In this document: positions 54,186 to 62,623 of the stretch, one piece after another
Layout of the letters: every line of letters begins with the position of its first letter
How positions within the stretch are numbered: the stretch's first letter is position 1
Source: Fibrobacter sp. UWR2
Lineage (GTDB): Bacteria > Fibrobacterota > Fibrobacteria > Fibrobacterales > Fibrobacteraceae
Assembly: GCF_002210285.1 (NCBI RefSeq)
Contig: NZ_MWQE01000010.1
Coordinates: 62,001-126,000, forward strand
DNA length: 64,000 nt
Direction of reading: 5' to 3'
Translations under genes and position numbers: made by a program
Notes under the pieces: model-generated
Seen by the model: only the letters and a program-made list of their open reading frames with translations
Database searches by the model: none
What the model was told of the DNA's origin: nothing

Positions 54186-55231
54186 TGTTTCTTGACGAAA
54201 AATCAATCGAAGTGCGTTCCGGCAAGGGCGGCGACGGCATCTGCAGTTTCCACCGTGAAAAGTTCGTGCCTCTGGGAGGCCCGGACGGCGGTGATGGCGG
54301 GCGCGGCGGTCACGTAATCCTCAAGGTGAACGAGCAGTACTCCACGCTCCTCGACATGGGCAACGCGCGCCTGTACAAGGCGAAGAACGGCCAGCCCGGT
54401 GGAGCCAAGCGCTGCACGGGAGCTTCGGCGGACGACCTTATCGTGGATGTCCCGCGAGGCACAATCGTCAAGGACAGCGACGGCCGCATCCTGGCCGACC
54501 TCACCGAAGTAGGGCAGAAATGGATTGCCGCACGCGGCGGCAAGGGCGGCATGGGCAACCAGCATTTCGCCACCCCCAAGATCCAGGCTCCGCGCAAGTG
54601 CACTCCGGGCGAAAAGGGCGAAGTCCGCGAACTCTTCTTGGAACTCAAGCTCATGGCAGACGTGGGCCTCGTCGGGTTCCCGAACGCGGGCAAGTCGAGC
54701 CTCGTGAACAAGATTTCAAGCGGTCGCCCGAAAGTCGGCGACTACCCCTTCACCACCCTCGAACCGGTGCTCGGCATCGTGCAGACGAACGGCCACAGTT
54801 TCGTGGTTGCTGACATCCCCGGTCTCCTGGAAGGTGCCAGCGAAGGCAAGGGCCTCGGCCACCAGTTCCTCAAGCATATCGAACGCACGCACACGCTGCT
54901 GTTCGTGATTGATGGCTTTGCCGAGAACGCCTACGAGCAGTTCACCGTGCTCAAGGAAGAACTCAAGGCGTTCCACCCGAAGCTCGCCAAGAAGCCCTAC
55001 CTCATTGCACTCAACAAGAGCGACCTCGGCATCGACGACGCCCTCAAGCAGTTCAAGGCTCACCGTGAAAAGGTCATCGTGACATCGGCCATGAACGGAG
55101 ACGGCTGCAAGGAACTCATCCAGGCACTCGACGAAGCCGTCCCGCACGTGCAAAAGAAGAAAATCGGCTGGGAAAGCAAGAGCGTTCCCACCGCTAGCGG
55201 CAAAAAGGGCGGCTGGGGCAAGAAGGCTTAG
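54185..55231 (+). CDS. obg: Obg/CgtA GTPase, ribosome assembly
   Basis: Essential GTPase of 50S maturation and stress response. Glycine-rich Obg fold (about 1-158, GGDGGRGGHVILK), then the G domain with GFPNAGKSSL (P-loop, about 163), DIPGLLEGASEGKG (G3, about 214) and NKSD (G4, about 278). The chain ends at 348 with a basic tail (KKKIGWESKSVP to GGWGKKA) and has no OCT domain. Many Obg proteins lack it, so this is normal variation. Followed by smpB after 3 bases. Confidence 0.96.
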   Translation: MFLDEKSIEVRSGKGGDGICSFHREKFVPLGGPDGGDGGRGGHVILKVNEQYSTLLDMGNARLYKAKNGQPGGAKRCTGASADDLIVDVPRGTIVKDSDGRILADLTEVGQKWIAARGGKGGMGNQHFATPKIQAPRKCTPGEKGEVRELFLELKLMADVGLVGFPNAGKSSLVNKISSGRPKVGDYPFTTLEPVLGIVQTNGHSFVVADIPGLLEGASEGKGLGHQFLKHIERTHTLLFVIDGFAENAYEQFTVLKEELKAFHPKLAKKPYLIALNKSDLGIDDALKQFKAHREKVIVTSAMNGDGCKELIQALDEAVPHVQKKKIGWESKSVPTASGKKGGWGKKA

Positions 55232-55234
55232 CGC

Positions 55235-55708
55235 ATGGCCAAGAAGGAGCAACAGAGCACGCCGGTCATCATGAACCGCAAGGCGTCGCACCTCTATTTC
55301 GTCGACGAGACGTTCGAGGTGGGCATCATGCTCATTGGCTCCGAAGTCAAGTCCATCCGTGACGGCAAATGCACCATCAGCGAAGCCTGGGTCGACGTGG
55401 ACGAGAAAAAAGACGAACTCTGGCTCGTGGGCGCCCGCATAGACGAATACCTTTTCGCGAACCGGTTCAACCATTTCCCCGCACGCAAGCGCAAGCTCCT
55501 CGCCCACGCCCATGAAATCCAGAAAATGCGCAAGGCGAAGGAACTCAAGGGTTGCACCATCGTCCCGCTGAAACTATACTTTAAGAACCGACGTGCTAAA
55601 CTCGAAATTGGAATATGCAGAGGCAAGGATCAACGCGACAAGCGTCAGGATATAATCAACCGCGAAGCAAAGCTGGAAATGGACCGCGCCGCAAAGGCAC
55701 ACCGTTAA
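55235..55708 (+). CDS. smpB: SsrA-binding protein SmpB
   Basis: Carries tmRNA to stalled ribosomes for trans-translation. OB-fold core with MNRKASHLYFVDETFEVGIMLIGSEVKSIRDGKC-type opening and the basic C-terminal tail (DKRQDIINREAKLEMDRAAKAHR in part) needed in the decoding centre; 157 residues, normal. The ssrA gene itself is not in the window. The last 94 bases overlap the predicted start of the downstream amidase gene in another frame. Confidence 0.96.
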   Translation: MAKKEQQSTPVIMNRKASHLYFVDETFEVGIMLIGSEVKSIRDGKCTISEAWVDVDEKKDELWLVGARIDEYLFANRFNHFPARKRKLLAHAHEIQKMRKAKELKGCTIVPLKLYFKNRRAKLEIGICRGKDQRDKRQDIINREAKLEMDRAAKAHR

Positions 55709-56832
55709 TCCTCGCTTTGCTCCTGGTTGTCGGCTGGGCAATCTCGTTTGCCGACGTGACTGCCGTCGATGCCGAAGCCTTCTCCAAGAAAATCGGAGCA
55801 TCGTTCCACTGGTTCCCCGTACAGAAATCCTTCATCATGGTCGCGGACAAGGATACCGCGAAATTCGCCATCGGGCTGCCCTTCGCCTACGTGAACGGTG
55901 AATCGCTTGACCTTTCGGCAAGCCCGGTACTCGAAGACGGCCACCTTTGGATTGCGGAATACGACGCAAACCGCATTTTCCAGAAGGCAAAACCGGCAAG
56001 CAGCAGTTCTACTGCAGCAAGTTCCAGCGCGGTAAAGAATACGACTGCGCAAGCCGCCAAGTCTTCGGCTAGCAACAAGACCACCGCCCCCAAGAACGAG
56101 ACCGCGGGCACGCGCGAAGTCAAGACCATCGTCATTGACCCCGGCCACGGCGGCAAGGACTCCGGAGCACTCGGCAAGAACTCGCAAGAAAAGGACATCG
56201 TGCTTTCCATCGGCAAGTTGGTGAAGAAAGCCCTCGAGAAGGAAGGCTTCAACGTGAAGATGACCCGCGACAAGGACGTGTTCATCGAGCTCGGCCAGCG
56301 CGCGAACCTCGCGAACCAGTGGGACGGTGACCTGTTCATCAGCCTGCACTGCAACGCCATCGACGCGACCCCAGAACGCAAGAAGCAGATCCGCGGCTAC
56401 CACGTGTACGTGCTGCGCGCCCCCGAAAGCGAAGAAGACAAGGCCATTGCCCGCCGCGAAAACAAGGTGGCTACACTGTACGGCGAAAAGAACGCAAAAG
56501 AAGAACTTTCCCCCATCGAATGGTTCAAGCTGGAAGCCCGCCTCGAAAAGTACAAGCAGAACAGCTACATGTTCACCGAAGAAATGCTCAAGGCCCTCGA
56601 CGGCGGCAAAATCAAGCGTCAGGCAGGCGGTGTCGGCGGTGCAGGGTTCATGGTACTCGTGGGCGCACTCATGCCCGCCGTGCTATTCGAAATCGGGTTC
56701 ATCAGCAACCTCGAGGACGAGGCCTACATGATGAGCAAAGACGGCCAGGCCGATATCGCCGCACGCATCGCGAAGGCCGTAAGCACCTACAAGGAAGCAG
56801 TGCACAGCTACCGCGAAACGCTCGGACGGTAG
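55615..56832 (+). CDS. N-acetylmuramoyl-L-alanine amidase (AmiA/B/C type), exported
   Basis: Zinc amidase cleaving the lactyl-alanine bond of peptidoglycan during cell separation. Export signal (about 24-47, RRKGTPLILALLLVVGWAISFAD), a small N-terminal domain (about 48-125), a Ser/Ala/Thr/Lys linker (about 126-168), then Amidase_3 with VIDPGHGGKDSGA (Zn His near 178), QEKDIVLS and HCNA, and the blocking-helix region. The only available ATG is at 55615 inside smpB, giving a 94-base overlap in a different frame and a long basic N-region; a later non-ATG start remains possible. Ends next to the converging lipoprotein gene without a clear terminator. Confidence 0.85.
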   Translation: MQRQGSTRQASGYNQPRSKAGNGPRRKGTPLILALLLVVGWAISFADVTAVDAEAFSKKIGASFHWFPVQKSFIMVADKDTAKFAIGLPFAYVNGESLDLSASPVLEDGHLWIAEYDANRIFQKAKPASSSSTAASSSAVKNTTAQAAKSSASNKTTAPKNETAGTREVKTIVIDPGHGGKDSGALGKNSQEKDIVLSIGKLVKKALEKEGFNVKMTRDKDVFIELGQRANLANQWDGDLFISLHCNAIDATPERKKQIRGYHVYVLRAPESEEDKAIARRENKVATLYGEKNAKEELSPIEWFKLEARLEKYKQNSYMFTEEMLKALDGGKIKRQAGGVGGAGFMVLVGALMPAVLFEIGFISNLEDEAYMMSKDGQADIAARIAKAVSTYKEAVHSYRETLGR

Positions 56833-57876
56833 TTATTCCGCGTCAGCGTCAATCCTCTCCAATTCTTTATTAATCAGGTCCAGGCATTCCTGAAGGATTC
56901 CATCGTACTTTTCCCGATAGAGATCAGTCGTCTCGGGCGTTCCGTCCGCACATGTCCTGGTCTTCGCCACATAGCCGTTAAACCAGTGATCGGACATGCT
57001 CACACTTACGTGTTCTGTATCATAATCATAATTCGCCCAATAATAGGGGAACAGATTCCCTCTCAAGGTATTCTTTTCTCGATCAACGATACTATCCAGG
57101 AACACCTTTTTCGCTTCGGGCAAGGTATCGTTTTCATCAAGGACCTTCACAATCCTTTCGTACAGTTCCTTCTGCACATCGGCAAGGACATCTACAAACA
57201 GGGCAAAGGTATCCTGCGGGCAGTTCGTGACCAGGTCTTCTGGCTCCGCGCTAGAACTGGAACTTTCCGCAACGGAACTGGAACTATGCGTCTCGTAGTA
57301 TTCCTTTTCTGTGACGTAGGCGATTCCATTGTCTTGCGCATACAGCTTGTAATCCTTGCCATCGGAGCATTTAAGATACGGAACCGAATAATGGGGGCAA
57401 ACCTGGTACACGATACCATAAAGCGGCACCTCTTCCTGAATGGCGCCACACGAAAGCAGCTTTTTTTCCCACTTGTTCAGAATCTTTTCCGAGACCGTAG
57501 TGTCCTTTTTCAGGAACTCCTGTAAATCCATACACGAATAGTAAGGTTCCGAAGATACGGGGCAGCTTCCTACCACGGACAGGTATGTCGTGCAGGTTAC
57601 GGAGGTATCCCTAGCCAACCTAAGTTTTTCTTCACTCGACGAACTCAACTCCCCTACATCAGAGGAACTAGACAGGGCGACATCCGAAGAACTCGACTCG
57701 GGTACTACAGACGAACTTTCCGGTTCAGCACTGGAACTAGTCCCCGTAACATCCGAAGAAGATTCTGGATCAGGCGTATTATCCGGCCCCTGGGAATTCG
57801 AATCACCTCCACAACTCGCCCAAAAGAAGCCTGCGACTGTCAAGCAGCCTAAGCGAAAGAACCTGCGAATATTCAT
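56833..57876 (-). CDS. Lipoprotein of unknown function, downstream member of a paralogous pair
   Basis: AAAAGGAGAAAATC precedes the ATG. Lipoprotein signal ends FFWASC (Cys22). A Ser/Glu/Asp linker (about 25-85, SSSS clusters) leads to a domain with conserved cysteines (about 90-200: VTCTTY, GSCPV, YSCMDLQEFLKKDTTVSEKIL, LLSCGA, CPHY) and a second Ser linker, then a helical C-terminal domain (about 215-347: NCPQDTFALFVDVLADVQKELYERIVKVL, HWFNGYVAKTRTCADGTPETTD). Closely related in every segment to 57909-58997 (32 bases upstream), so they arose by tandem duplication. No known family recognised. Confidence 0.8.
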   Translation of the reverse strand: MNIRRFFRLGCLTVAGFFWASCGGDSNSQGPDNTPDPESSSDVTGTSSSAEPESSSVVPESSSSDVALSSSSDVGELSSSSEEKLRLARDTSVTCTTYLSVVGSCPVSSEPYYSCMDLQEFLKKDTTVSEKILNKWEKKLLSCGAIQEEVPLYGIVYQVCPHYSVPYLKCSDGKDYKLYAQDNGIAYVTEKEYYETHSSSSVAESSSSSAEPEDLVTNCPQDTFALFVDVLADVQKELYERIVKVLDENDTLPEAKKVFLDSIVDREKNTLRGNLFPYYWANYDYDTEHVSVSMSDHWFNGYVAKTRTCADGTPETTDLYREKYDGILQECLDLINKELERIDADAE

Positions 57877-57908
57877 GATTTTCTCCTTTTCCCTTTAATA
57901 TAAACAGG

Positions 57909-58997
57909 TTACTTTACCTTGGCCAGCTGGCTATTCAGCAAGTCAAGAGCCTCCTCATAGATGGCGTCATACGACGCCTTGTATGATTCCGTGATTTCCG
58001 GAGTTCCGCCTGCACAGGTTTTCGTCTTGGCAATGTAGCCGTCAAACCAGTTTACAGAATATGCACCGTGGGTTCCGAGCTCACCAAGGACAACCTCTTC
58101 TATCCGGAGGTCACCTTCAAGGTATGGAGCAAAGTTGCCTTTCAGCTTCTTGTTCTCACGATCCAGGACACCTTCCAGATAAGTCTTTTGAGCTTCGCTG
58201 AGTTCCGTATTTTCTTCCAGGTTCTTCACGATTTTTTCGTACAGCGCGCCCTGCACATCGGCAAGGATATCGGCAAACAGCGAAAATTCATCATGCGGGC
58301 AGTTTTGAACTAGATCCTCCTGCACCGAGCTAGAACTTTCCACAGCAGAACTGGAACTTTCCGTTGCAGAACTGGAACTTATTCCATGGGCCGCATTGTA
58401 TTCCTCGATATTCTTGTAAACCAGGTCACCATCCACCTTGTAATCGGGATAGTAGACGCCATTGGAGCACTTCATTTCAACTTTAGTATAGGTGGGAGCA
58501 TTGGCACAAGGATCATAGAAAACGCCATAAACGGCCACAGGCATCGAAACCGCCCCGCACGACTCCAACTTTTCTTCCCAGGCCAGCAATACTTTTTCTG
58601 TTACGGACGTGTCCTTTTTCAGGAAGTCCTGCAATTCCATGCACGAATAACTGGGCAAAGACGCAGAAGTGTTTTTGCAAGTTGAATACGTGCTTTTTTC
58701 CTTTGCACAGGTTACAGAGGAATCGCTTGCCAAAATATATTGTTTAGCGCTAGAAGAACTCTCGATTTGATTACTCGAAGAACTTGTAGCATCCGACGAA
58801 GAAGACTCGTGCGCAACATCAGAAGATTCCGGTTCCGCGGAAGAACTAGTCTGTGGCTGTGTCACGGATGAACTTTCAGGTTCATCGCCGTCATCCGCTC
58901 CATTCGCTCCAGTAGAAGAATTCGAATCACCGCAACTCGCCCAAAAAAAGCCAGCAACGGACAAAAAACTCAAACGAAACAATCTACGGATATTCAT
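57909..58997 (-). CDS. Lipoprotein of unknown function, upstream member of a paralogous pair
   Basis: AGGAGG precedes the ATG. Same plan as the downstream gene: lipobox WASC (Cys22), Ser-rich linker (about 35-85), cysteine domain (VTCAKEKSTYSTC, YSCMELQDFLKKDTSVTEKVL, ESCGA), second Ser linker (SSSSATESSSSAVESSSS), C-terminal helical domain (NCPHDEFSLFADILADVQGALYEKIVKNL, NWFDGYIAKTKTCAGGTPEIT). Divergence between the copies is greatest in linkers. Surface-exposed cell envelope protein is likely; function unknown. Confidence 0.8.
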   Translation of the reverse strand: MNIRRLFRLSFLSVAGFFWASCGDSNSSTGANGADDGDEPESSSVTQPQTSSSAEPESSDVAHESSSSDATSSSSNQIESSSSAKQYILASDSSVTCAKEKSTYSTCKNTSASLPSYSCMELQDFLKKDTSVTEKVLLAWEEKLESCGAVSMPVAVYGVFYDPCANAPTYTKVEMKCSNGVYYPDYKVDGDLVYKNIEEYNAAHGISSSSATESSSSAVESSSSVQEDLVQNCPHDEFSLFADILADVQGALYEKIVKNLEENTELSEAQKTYLEGVLDRENKKLKGNFAPYLEGDLRIEEVVLGELGTHGAYSVNWFDGYIAKTKTCAGGTPEITESYKASYDAIYEEALDLLNSQLAKVK

Positions 58998-59078
58998 ACT
59001 TCCTCCTTTTTTACCATAAAATATATTCTTTTTCAGGCCAATGATATTTTATTCTAAATATTTTTATGGACAAAAAGT

Positions 59079-59112
59079 AAAAGCCGGATGCATACAGCAC
59101 CCGGCTTTTTAA
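59079..59112. terminator. Bidirectional-looking terminator downstream of yebC
   Basis: 13-base arms AAAAGCCGGATGC (59079-59091) and GCACCCGGCTTTT (59097-59109), one mismatch, ATACA loop, with A-runs before and T-runs after. It lies just after the yebC stop (minus strand). Confidence 0.85.
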
Positions 59113-59126
59113 AGTTTCACGGATTC

Positions 59127-59870
59127 TTACTCAGCGTCCATGTCGGCTTCGTCGATTTCGGCGTTGTGGTAGACTTCCTGCACATCGTCGTGATCTTCGA
59201 ACTTGTCGATGAGCTTGAGGAGCTTCACCGCGTCGTCGTGGCCGAGCTTGACCGGGTCGTTGGCGACGTAGGAGAGTTCGGCGCTCATCATTTCGATGTT
59301 CGCAGCTTCGAGAGCCTTGGAAACGGCGTCAAATGCTTCCGGAGAGGTGGAAATTTCATGCACGCCGTCTTCGGTGGACATGTCTTCGGCACCGGCTTCG
59401 AGCACGAGGTCCATCACCTGGTCTTCGGGGTACTTCTCGGCGTCGACGATAATCACGCCCTTGTAAGTGAAGGCCCAGGAAACGGAGCCGGATTCGCCCA
59501 TGGAACCGTTGTTCTTGTTAAAGATGTTGCGGATTTCGGCAACGGTGCGGACCTTGTTGTCGGTCATGCACTGCACCATGATGGCGATTCCGCCCGGGCC
59601 GCGTCCTTCGTACATCGGCTCCGTCATTTCGGTACCGGAGTTCGCACCCGTACCCTTGGCGATGGCGCTTTCGATGTTCTTGGTCGGCAGGCTCTGGCTC
59701 TTGGACTTGAGAATGGCGGCACGCAGACGCGGGTTCGCATCCGGGTTTCCGCCACCGAGCTTGGCAGCGATGGAGATTTCCTTAATCAACTTGTTCCAAG
59801 CCTTGGCGCGAGCGACGTCAGTCTTGGCTTTCTTGCGTTTGGTGGTGGCCCATTTGGAGTGACCGGACAT
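59127..59870 (-). CDS. yebC: YebC/PmpR-family protein (DUF28)
   Basis: GAGGTAATCT precedes the ATG. Three-domain DUF28 fold: MSGHSKWATTKRKKAKTD at the N-terminus, then KGTGANSGTEMTEPMYEGRGPGGIAIMVQC (about 91-115) and the acidic domain (about 130-240). Family members act as transcription regulators or, more recently described, relieve ribosome stalling. 247 residues, normal. It lies downstream of the lysine-tailed protein gene on the same strand. Confidence 0.95.
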   Translation of the reverse strand: MSGHSKWATTKRKKAKTDVARAKAWNKLIKEISIAAKLGGGNPDANPRLRAAILKSKSQSLPTKNIESAIAKGTGANSGTEMTEPMYEGRGPGGIAIMVQCMTDNKVRTVAEIRNIFNKNNGSMGESGSVSWAFTYKGVIIVDAEKYPEDQVMDLVLEAGAEDMSTEDGVHEISTSPEAFDAVSKALEAANIEMMSAELSYVANDPVKLGHDDAVKLLKLIDKFEDHDDVQEVYHNAEIDEADMDAE

Positions 59871-59912
59871 AGATTACCTCAAATTATTGCGGTTTTCGTT
59901 TTGGTTAAAAAT

Positions 59913-60653
59913 TTACCTTTTCTTCATCATCAGACAGCGCTTCCTTTCTTTCGGAGTGAAGCTCGGATCGTCGCATTCATCCTCATCCCTAGAAGCCTTC
60001 TTTTTTTTCTTTTTCTTCTTCGGCTGGTCTTCTTCTGCCATATCCTTCATGCGCTTCTTCTTTTTCTCGGAGACGCTCATGGCGGCAGCTTCTTCGGCAG
60101 CCTCCTGCTTCTTGCGCTTCATCGCCTTGAGCTTGCCCTTGTCCATCGGGTCGGCAGAAGCCTTCGTGATTTCGCGTTCGTACTTGCCGTCCCAAATCTT
60201 GCCAAGCAGCGAACCCGAAGAAAGGGCATCCTGCAGGCCCGACTTGGACCAATCGTCATCGACCGGCGGCAGCAGTTTGAACTTCACGTTGCGAACCGTT
60301 GTCGGTTCGTCGTCGAAGTAGATCATGACATCGAAGAGACCAACCTGATATACATCGCCGTTGATTTCCACAGGAGAATTGTCAATATAGGCAAGCACCG
60401 CATAGAGGTCACCTTCGAAAAGGGCCTCGCGGAGGGCTTCCGAATCGCCATTGGGCACGCGCACCTCACCGATGGCCTGGAACGACCACGGAGCCACATC
60501 CACCTTCAGCGAGAATTTTTGGAAACCCTTCTCAGCATCCTTCAACTTCAGGAGCGCTCCGGAGAACGCCTGAAACTTCGGCTTGATGTTACCCTGCTGT
60601 GCATAGCCTACTACTGCAAACGCAAGCACAAGCAATGCCAGAATCTTCTTCAT
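59913..60653 (-). CDS. Exported protein with long lysine-rich tail, unknown function
   Basis: GGGAGGGT precedes the ATG. Signal peptide (about 1-18, AFAVVGYAQ), a compact domain (about 25-165, FQAFSGALLKLKDAEKGFQKFSLKV, FDVMIYFDDEPTTVRNVKFKL), then a strongly basic coiled region (about 170-246) with a run of eight Lys (KKKKKKKKAS) and EDEC ... CLMMKKR. The lysines are encoded by a long T/C-rich tract on the plus strand, including eight consecutive T, a site where slippage is possible. No family recognised. Located between yebC and the phosphohexomutase gene. Confidence 0.7.
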   Translation of the reverse strand: MKKILALLVLAFAVVGYAQQGNIKPKFQAFSGALLKLKDAEKGFQKFSLKVDVAPWSFQAIGEVRVPNGDSEALREALFEGDLYAVLAYIDNSPVEINGDVYQVGLFDVMIYFDDEPTTVRNVKFKLLPPVDDDWSKSGLQDALSSGSLLGKIWDGKYEREITKASADPMDKGKLKAMKRKKQEAAEEAAAMSVSEKKKKRMKDMAEEDQPKKKKKKKKASRDEDECDDPSFTPKERKRCLMMKKR

Positions 60654-60669
60654 AAACCCTCCCTAATAA

Positions 60670-62283
60670 TCAGTTCTTGAAAAACAGCGCCTTCGCAGCC
60701 TCGAACATCGGGTCCTTTTCATCCGGTTCGCGGCATTCGGTGTAGATGCGCACCTTCGGTTCGGTACCCGACGGACGCACGAGCATCCAGGAGTCGTCTT
60801 CGAAGATGACCTTCACGCCATCGAGCGTAAGGAGCTGCTTAACAGTCTTCTCGTTCTTGCCGACCATGACCTTGGCACCCGGCTTCGCGATCGTTGCGAT
60901 AGCGTCGACCTTGGCCTTGAGCGGGGCACCCACGAGGGACTTGTCCACTTCGAAGCCCGAGCGGGTCGGGTAGAAGCGGCCGTACTCTTCGTAAAGGGCA
61001 TCGAGGTATTCGCCGAGGTTCTTGCCGGTAACGGCCATGATTTCAAGAGCGATGAGGAGGCCGAACTGGGCATCCTTCTCGAGCGTGTTGTTGAGGCCGG
61101 AGATACCGTCGGATTCTTCGAACGCCACGAGAGCCTTCTGCTTCGCATTGCGGCTGAGCCACGGGCGGAAGTTCTTGAAGCCCACCGGAGTTTCCATCAC
61201 AGGCACACCGAGTTTTTCGGCAATAATGTTCACAAAGTTAGATGTAGCGACGGACTTGGCAACACAGCCCTGTTCCTTGCGCCAGGTGGCCATGTAGTGG
61301 AACGCGATGGCACCGAACTGGTTCATGTCAATTTCACGCGTACCGTCGTAGAAGCGGATGCGGTCGCCATCCGGGTCGAAAATCGCACCGAGGCGGAACT
61401 CGCTCTTGCTTTCGTCCAAAACCTTGCGGACCTTCTCGAGGTTCTTGCTGGACGGTTCCGGGGCGATGCCGCCGAACAGGGAATCGTCTTCGTTGCGGAG
61501 CGTGATGAGGCATTCCGGATTGTCGAGCAGGGCGGCAGGGCGGCGGCGGGTAGAGCCGTGCACGTGGTCGCACACGAGGGTCAGGCGGCCCTTCTTGATG
61601 AATTCCTTGATGCGGTCGAACTTGATGGTGCCCTGCTTAACGAGGAATTCCTTGTAAATCTTGAGGGAGTCGATGATTTCCCAGTCAACCTTGCCCACCG
61701 GTTCAAACTTCCAGGTGGCCATCATTTCGTTGCTGAGCTTCGTGATGACGTTCGTGATTTCCGGACCGGCAGGACCGCCGTCGGCCGGGTTGAACTTGAT
61801 ACCGTTGTAGTGGCTCGGGTTGTGGCTCGGGGTCATGTTGATGGAGCAGGCGGCACCGAGCATCTCGATAGCGGCGCTGAATTCCGGAGTCGGCATCTCG
61901 CCACCGTAGTAGACCTTCACGCCGGCCTTGGCGAACTGGTCGGCCACAGCCTCGCAGAACTCGTGACCGAGGAGGCGGTTATCGTGGCCAACAACCACGC
62001 CGCGCTTCTGGAGTTCGGCAAAGTCCTTCACGCCGAGGGCAGCAAAGAGTTCGGGAGTAGCTTCCTTGTAGAGGCGCACGATGGCGGCACCCACGACCTG
62101 CAGATTGCGGAGGGTAAATTCAGAACCGATTTCGCCGCGCCAGCCGGAAGTACCGAAGCTCACCTTGGCACTTTCCTGCGAGGTCAGGGCGACCTGCTTC
62201 ACCTGTTCGACCAGGCCCATATCGGTGGCCGGGTTGAATTCGGGGGACTGAATCTTCTTCCAAATCTGGGTAATGTTTTCCAT
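60670..62283 (-). CDS. Phosphoglucomutase/phosphomannomutase family enzyme
   Basis: Interconverts hexose 1- and 6-phosphates, supplying glycogen and cell-wall precursors. All four alpha-phosphohexomutase signatures are present: TPSHNPSHYNGIKF (phosphoserine loop, about 152), DPDGDRIRF (metal loop, about 304), FEESDGISG (sugar loop, about 383) and RPSGTEPKVRIYTE (phosphate loop, about 504). 537 residues. AAAAAGGAACCTTT precedes the ATG. The exact substrate cannot be decided from sequence alone. Divergent from dapA across 340 bases. Confidence 0.92.
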   Translation of the reverse strand: MENITQIWKKIQSPEFNPATDMGLVEQVKQVALTSQESAKVSFGTSGWRGEIGSEFTLRNLQVVGAAIVRLYKEATPELFAALGVKDFAELQKRGVVVGHDNRLLGHEFCEAVADQFAKAGVKVYYGGEMPTPEFSAAIEMLGAACSINMTPSHNPSHYNGIKFNPADGGPAGPEITNVITKLSNEMMATWKFEPVGKVDWEIIDSLKIYKEFLVKQGTIKFDRIKEFIKKGRLTLVCDHVHGSTRRRPAALLDNPECLITLRNEDDSLFGGIAPEPSSKNLEKVRKVLDESKSEFRLGAIFDPDGDRIRFYDGTREIDMNQFGAIAFHYMATWRKEQGCVAKSVATSNFVNIIAEKLGVPVMETPVGFKNFRPWLSRNAKQKALVAFEESDGISGLNNTLEKDAQFGLLIALEIMAVTGKNLGEYLDALYEEYGRFYPTRSGFEVDKSLVGAPLKAKVDAIATIAKPGAKVMVGKNEKTVKQLLTLDGVKVIFEDDSWMLVRPSGTEPKVRIYTECREPDEKDPMFEAAKALFFKN

Positions 62284-62623
62284 AAAGGTTCCTTTTTAGT
62301 TTTAACGGGCAAAATTTAGTAAAAGGCGAGTGCAGCGACAAAACAATTTATTGTTTTGGCATTGCCGAGCCGAACTAAATGCGCTCTGAAAGAGCGCCAA
62401 TTTAGTAAAAGTTGCATATTGACAAAGTTCGTATTTCGTTATGCCTCAACGTTTTACATTTATCGTATAATCAAGCCCCGGCAAACAAGAGCAACACGCC
62501 ACCCGGCAAATTAGTTTGTACGCAACCCCTCGCGGCAGAGCCATTGTTGAGCCAACGCTTTCACCCCAAGTCACAGGCACCATATAACTAGGAACAACCA
62601 ACATTTATTATTTTTAGGCCACT
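62284..62623. other. Divergent intergenic region between phosphohexomutase and dapA
   Basis: 340 bases without a protein gene. Contains AAAACAA-TTTA-TTGTTTT (62339-62357 region), a strong two-part hairpin ACTAAAT-GCGCTCT-GAA-AGAGCGC-CA-ATTTAGT (62374-62406), the repeat AATTTAGTAAAAG twice, a TTGACA box at 62419-62424 and a perfect TATAAT at 62466-62471 with no good -35 at 17 bases. The dapA leader could be about 145 bases. No lysine riboswitch core was recognised. Confidence 0.5.
62374..62406. promoter_or_regulatory. Strong two-part hairpin between phosphohexomutase and dapA
   Basis: Inner stem GCGCTCT/AGAGCGC with GAA loop and outer stem ACTAAAT/ATTTAGT separated by two unpaired bases. No U-run follows in either direction, so it is not a standard terminator. 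Confidence 0.5.

Noticed and set aside
59088-60680. 530-codon plus-strand frame opposite yebC and the lysine-rich protein gene
   Set aside because: Covers two real minus-strand genes with ribosome sites; its translation has Phe/Leu runs derived from the complementary lysine codons.
62470-62623. Lysine riboswitch or SRP RNA before dapA
   Set aside because: None of the conserved core sequences of either RNA could be found.
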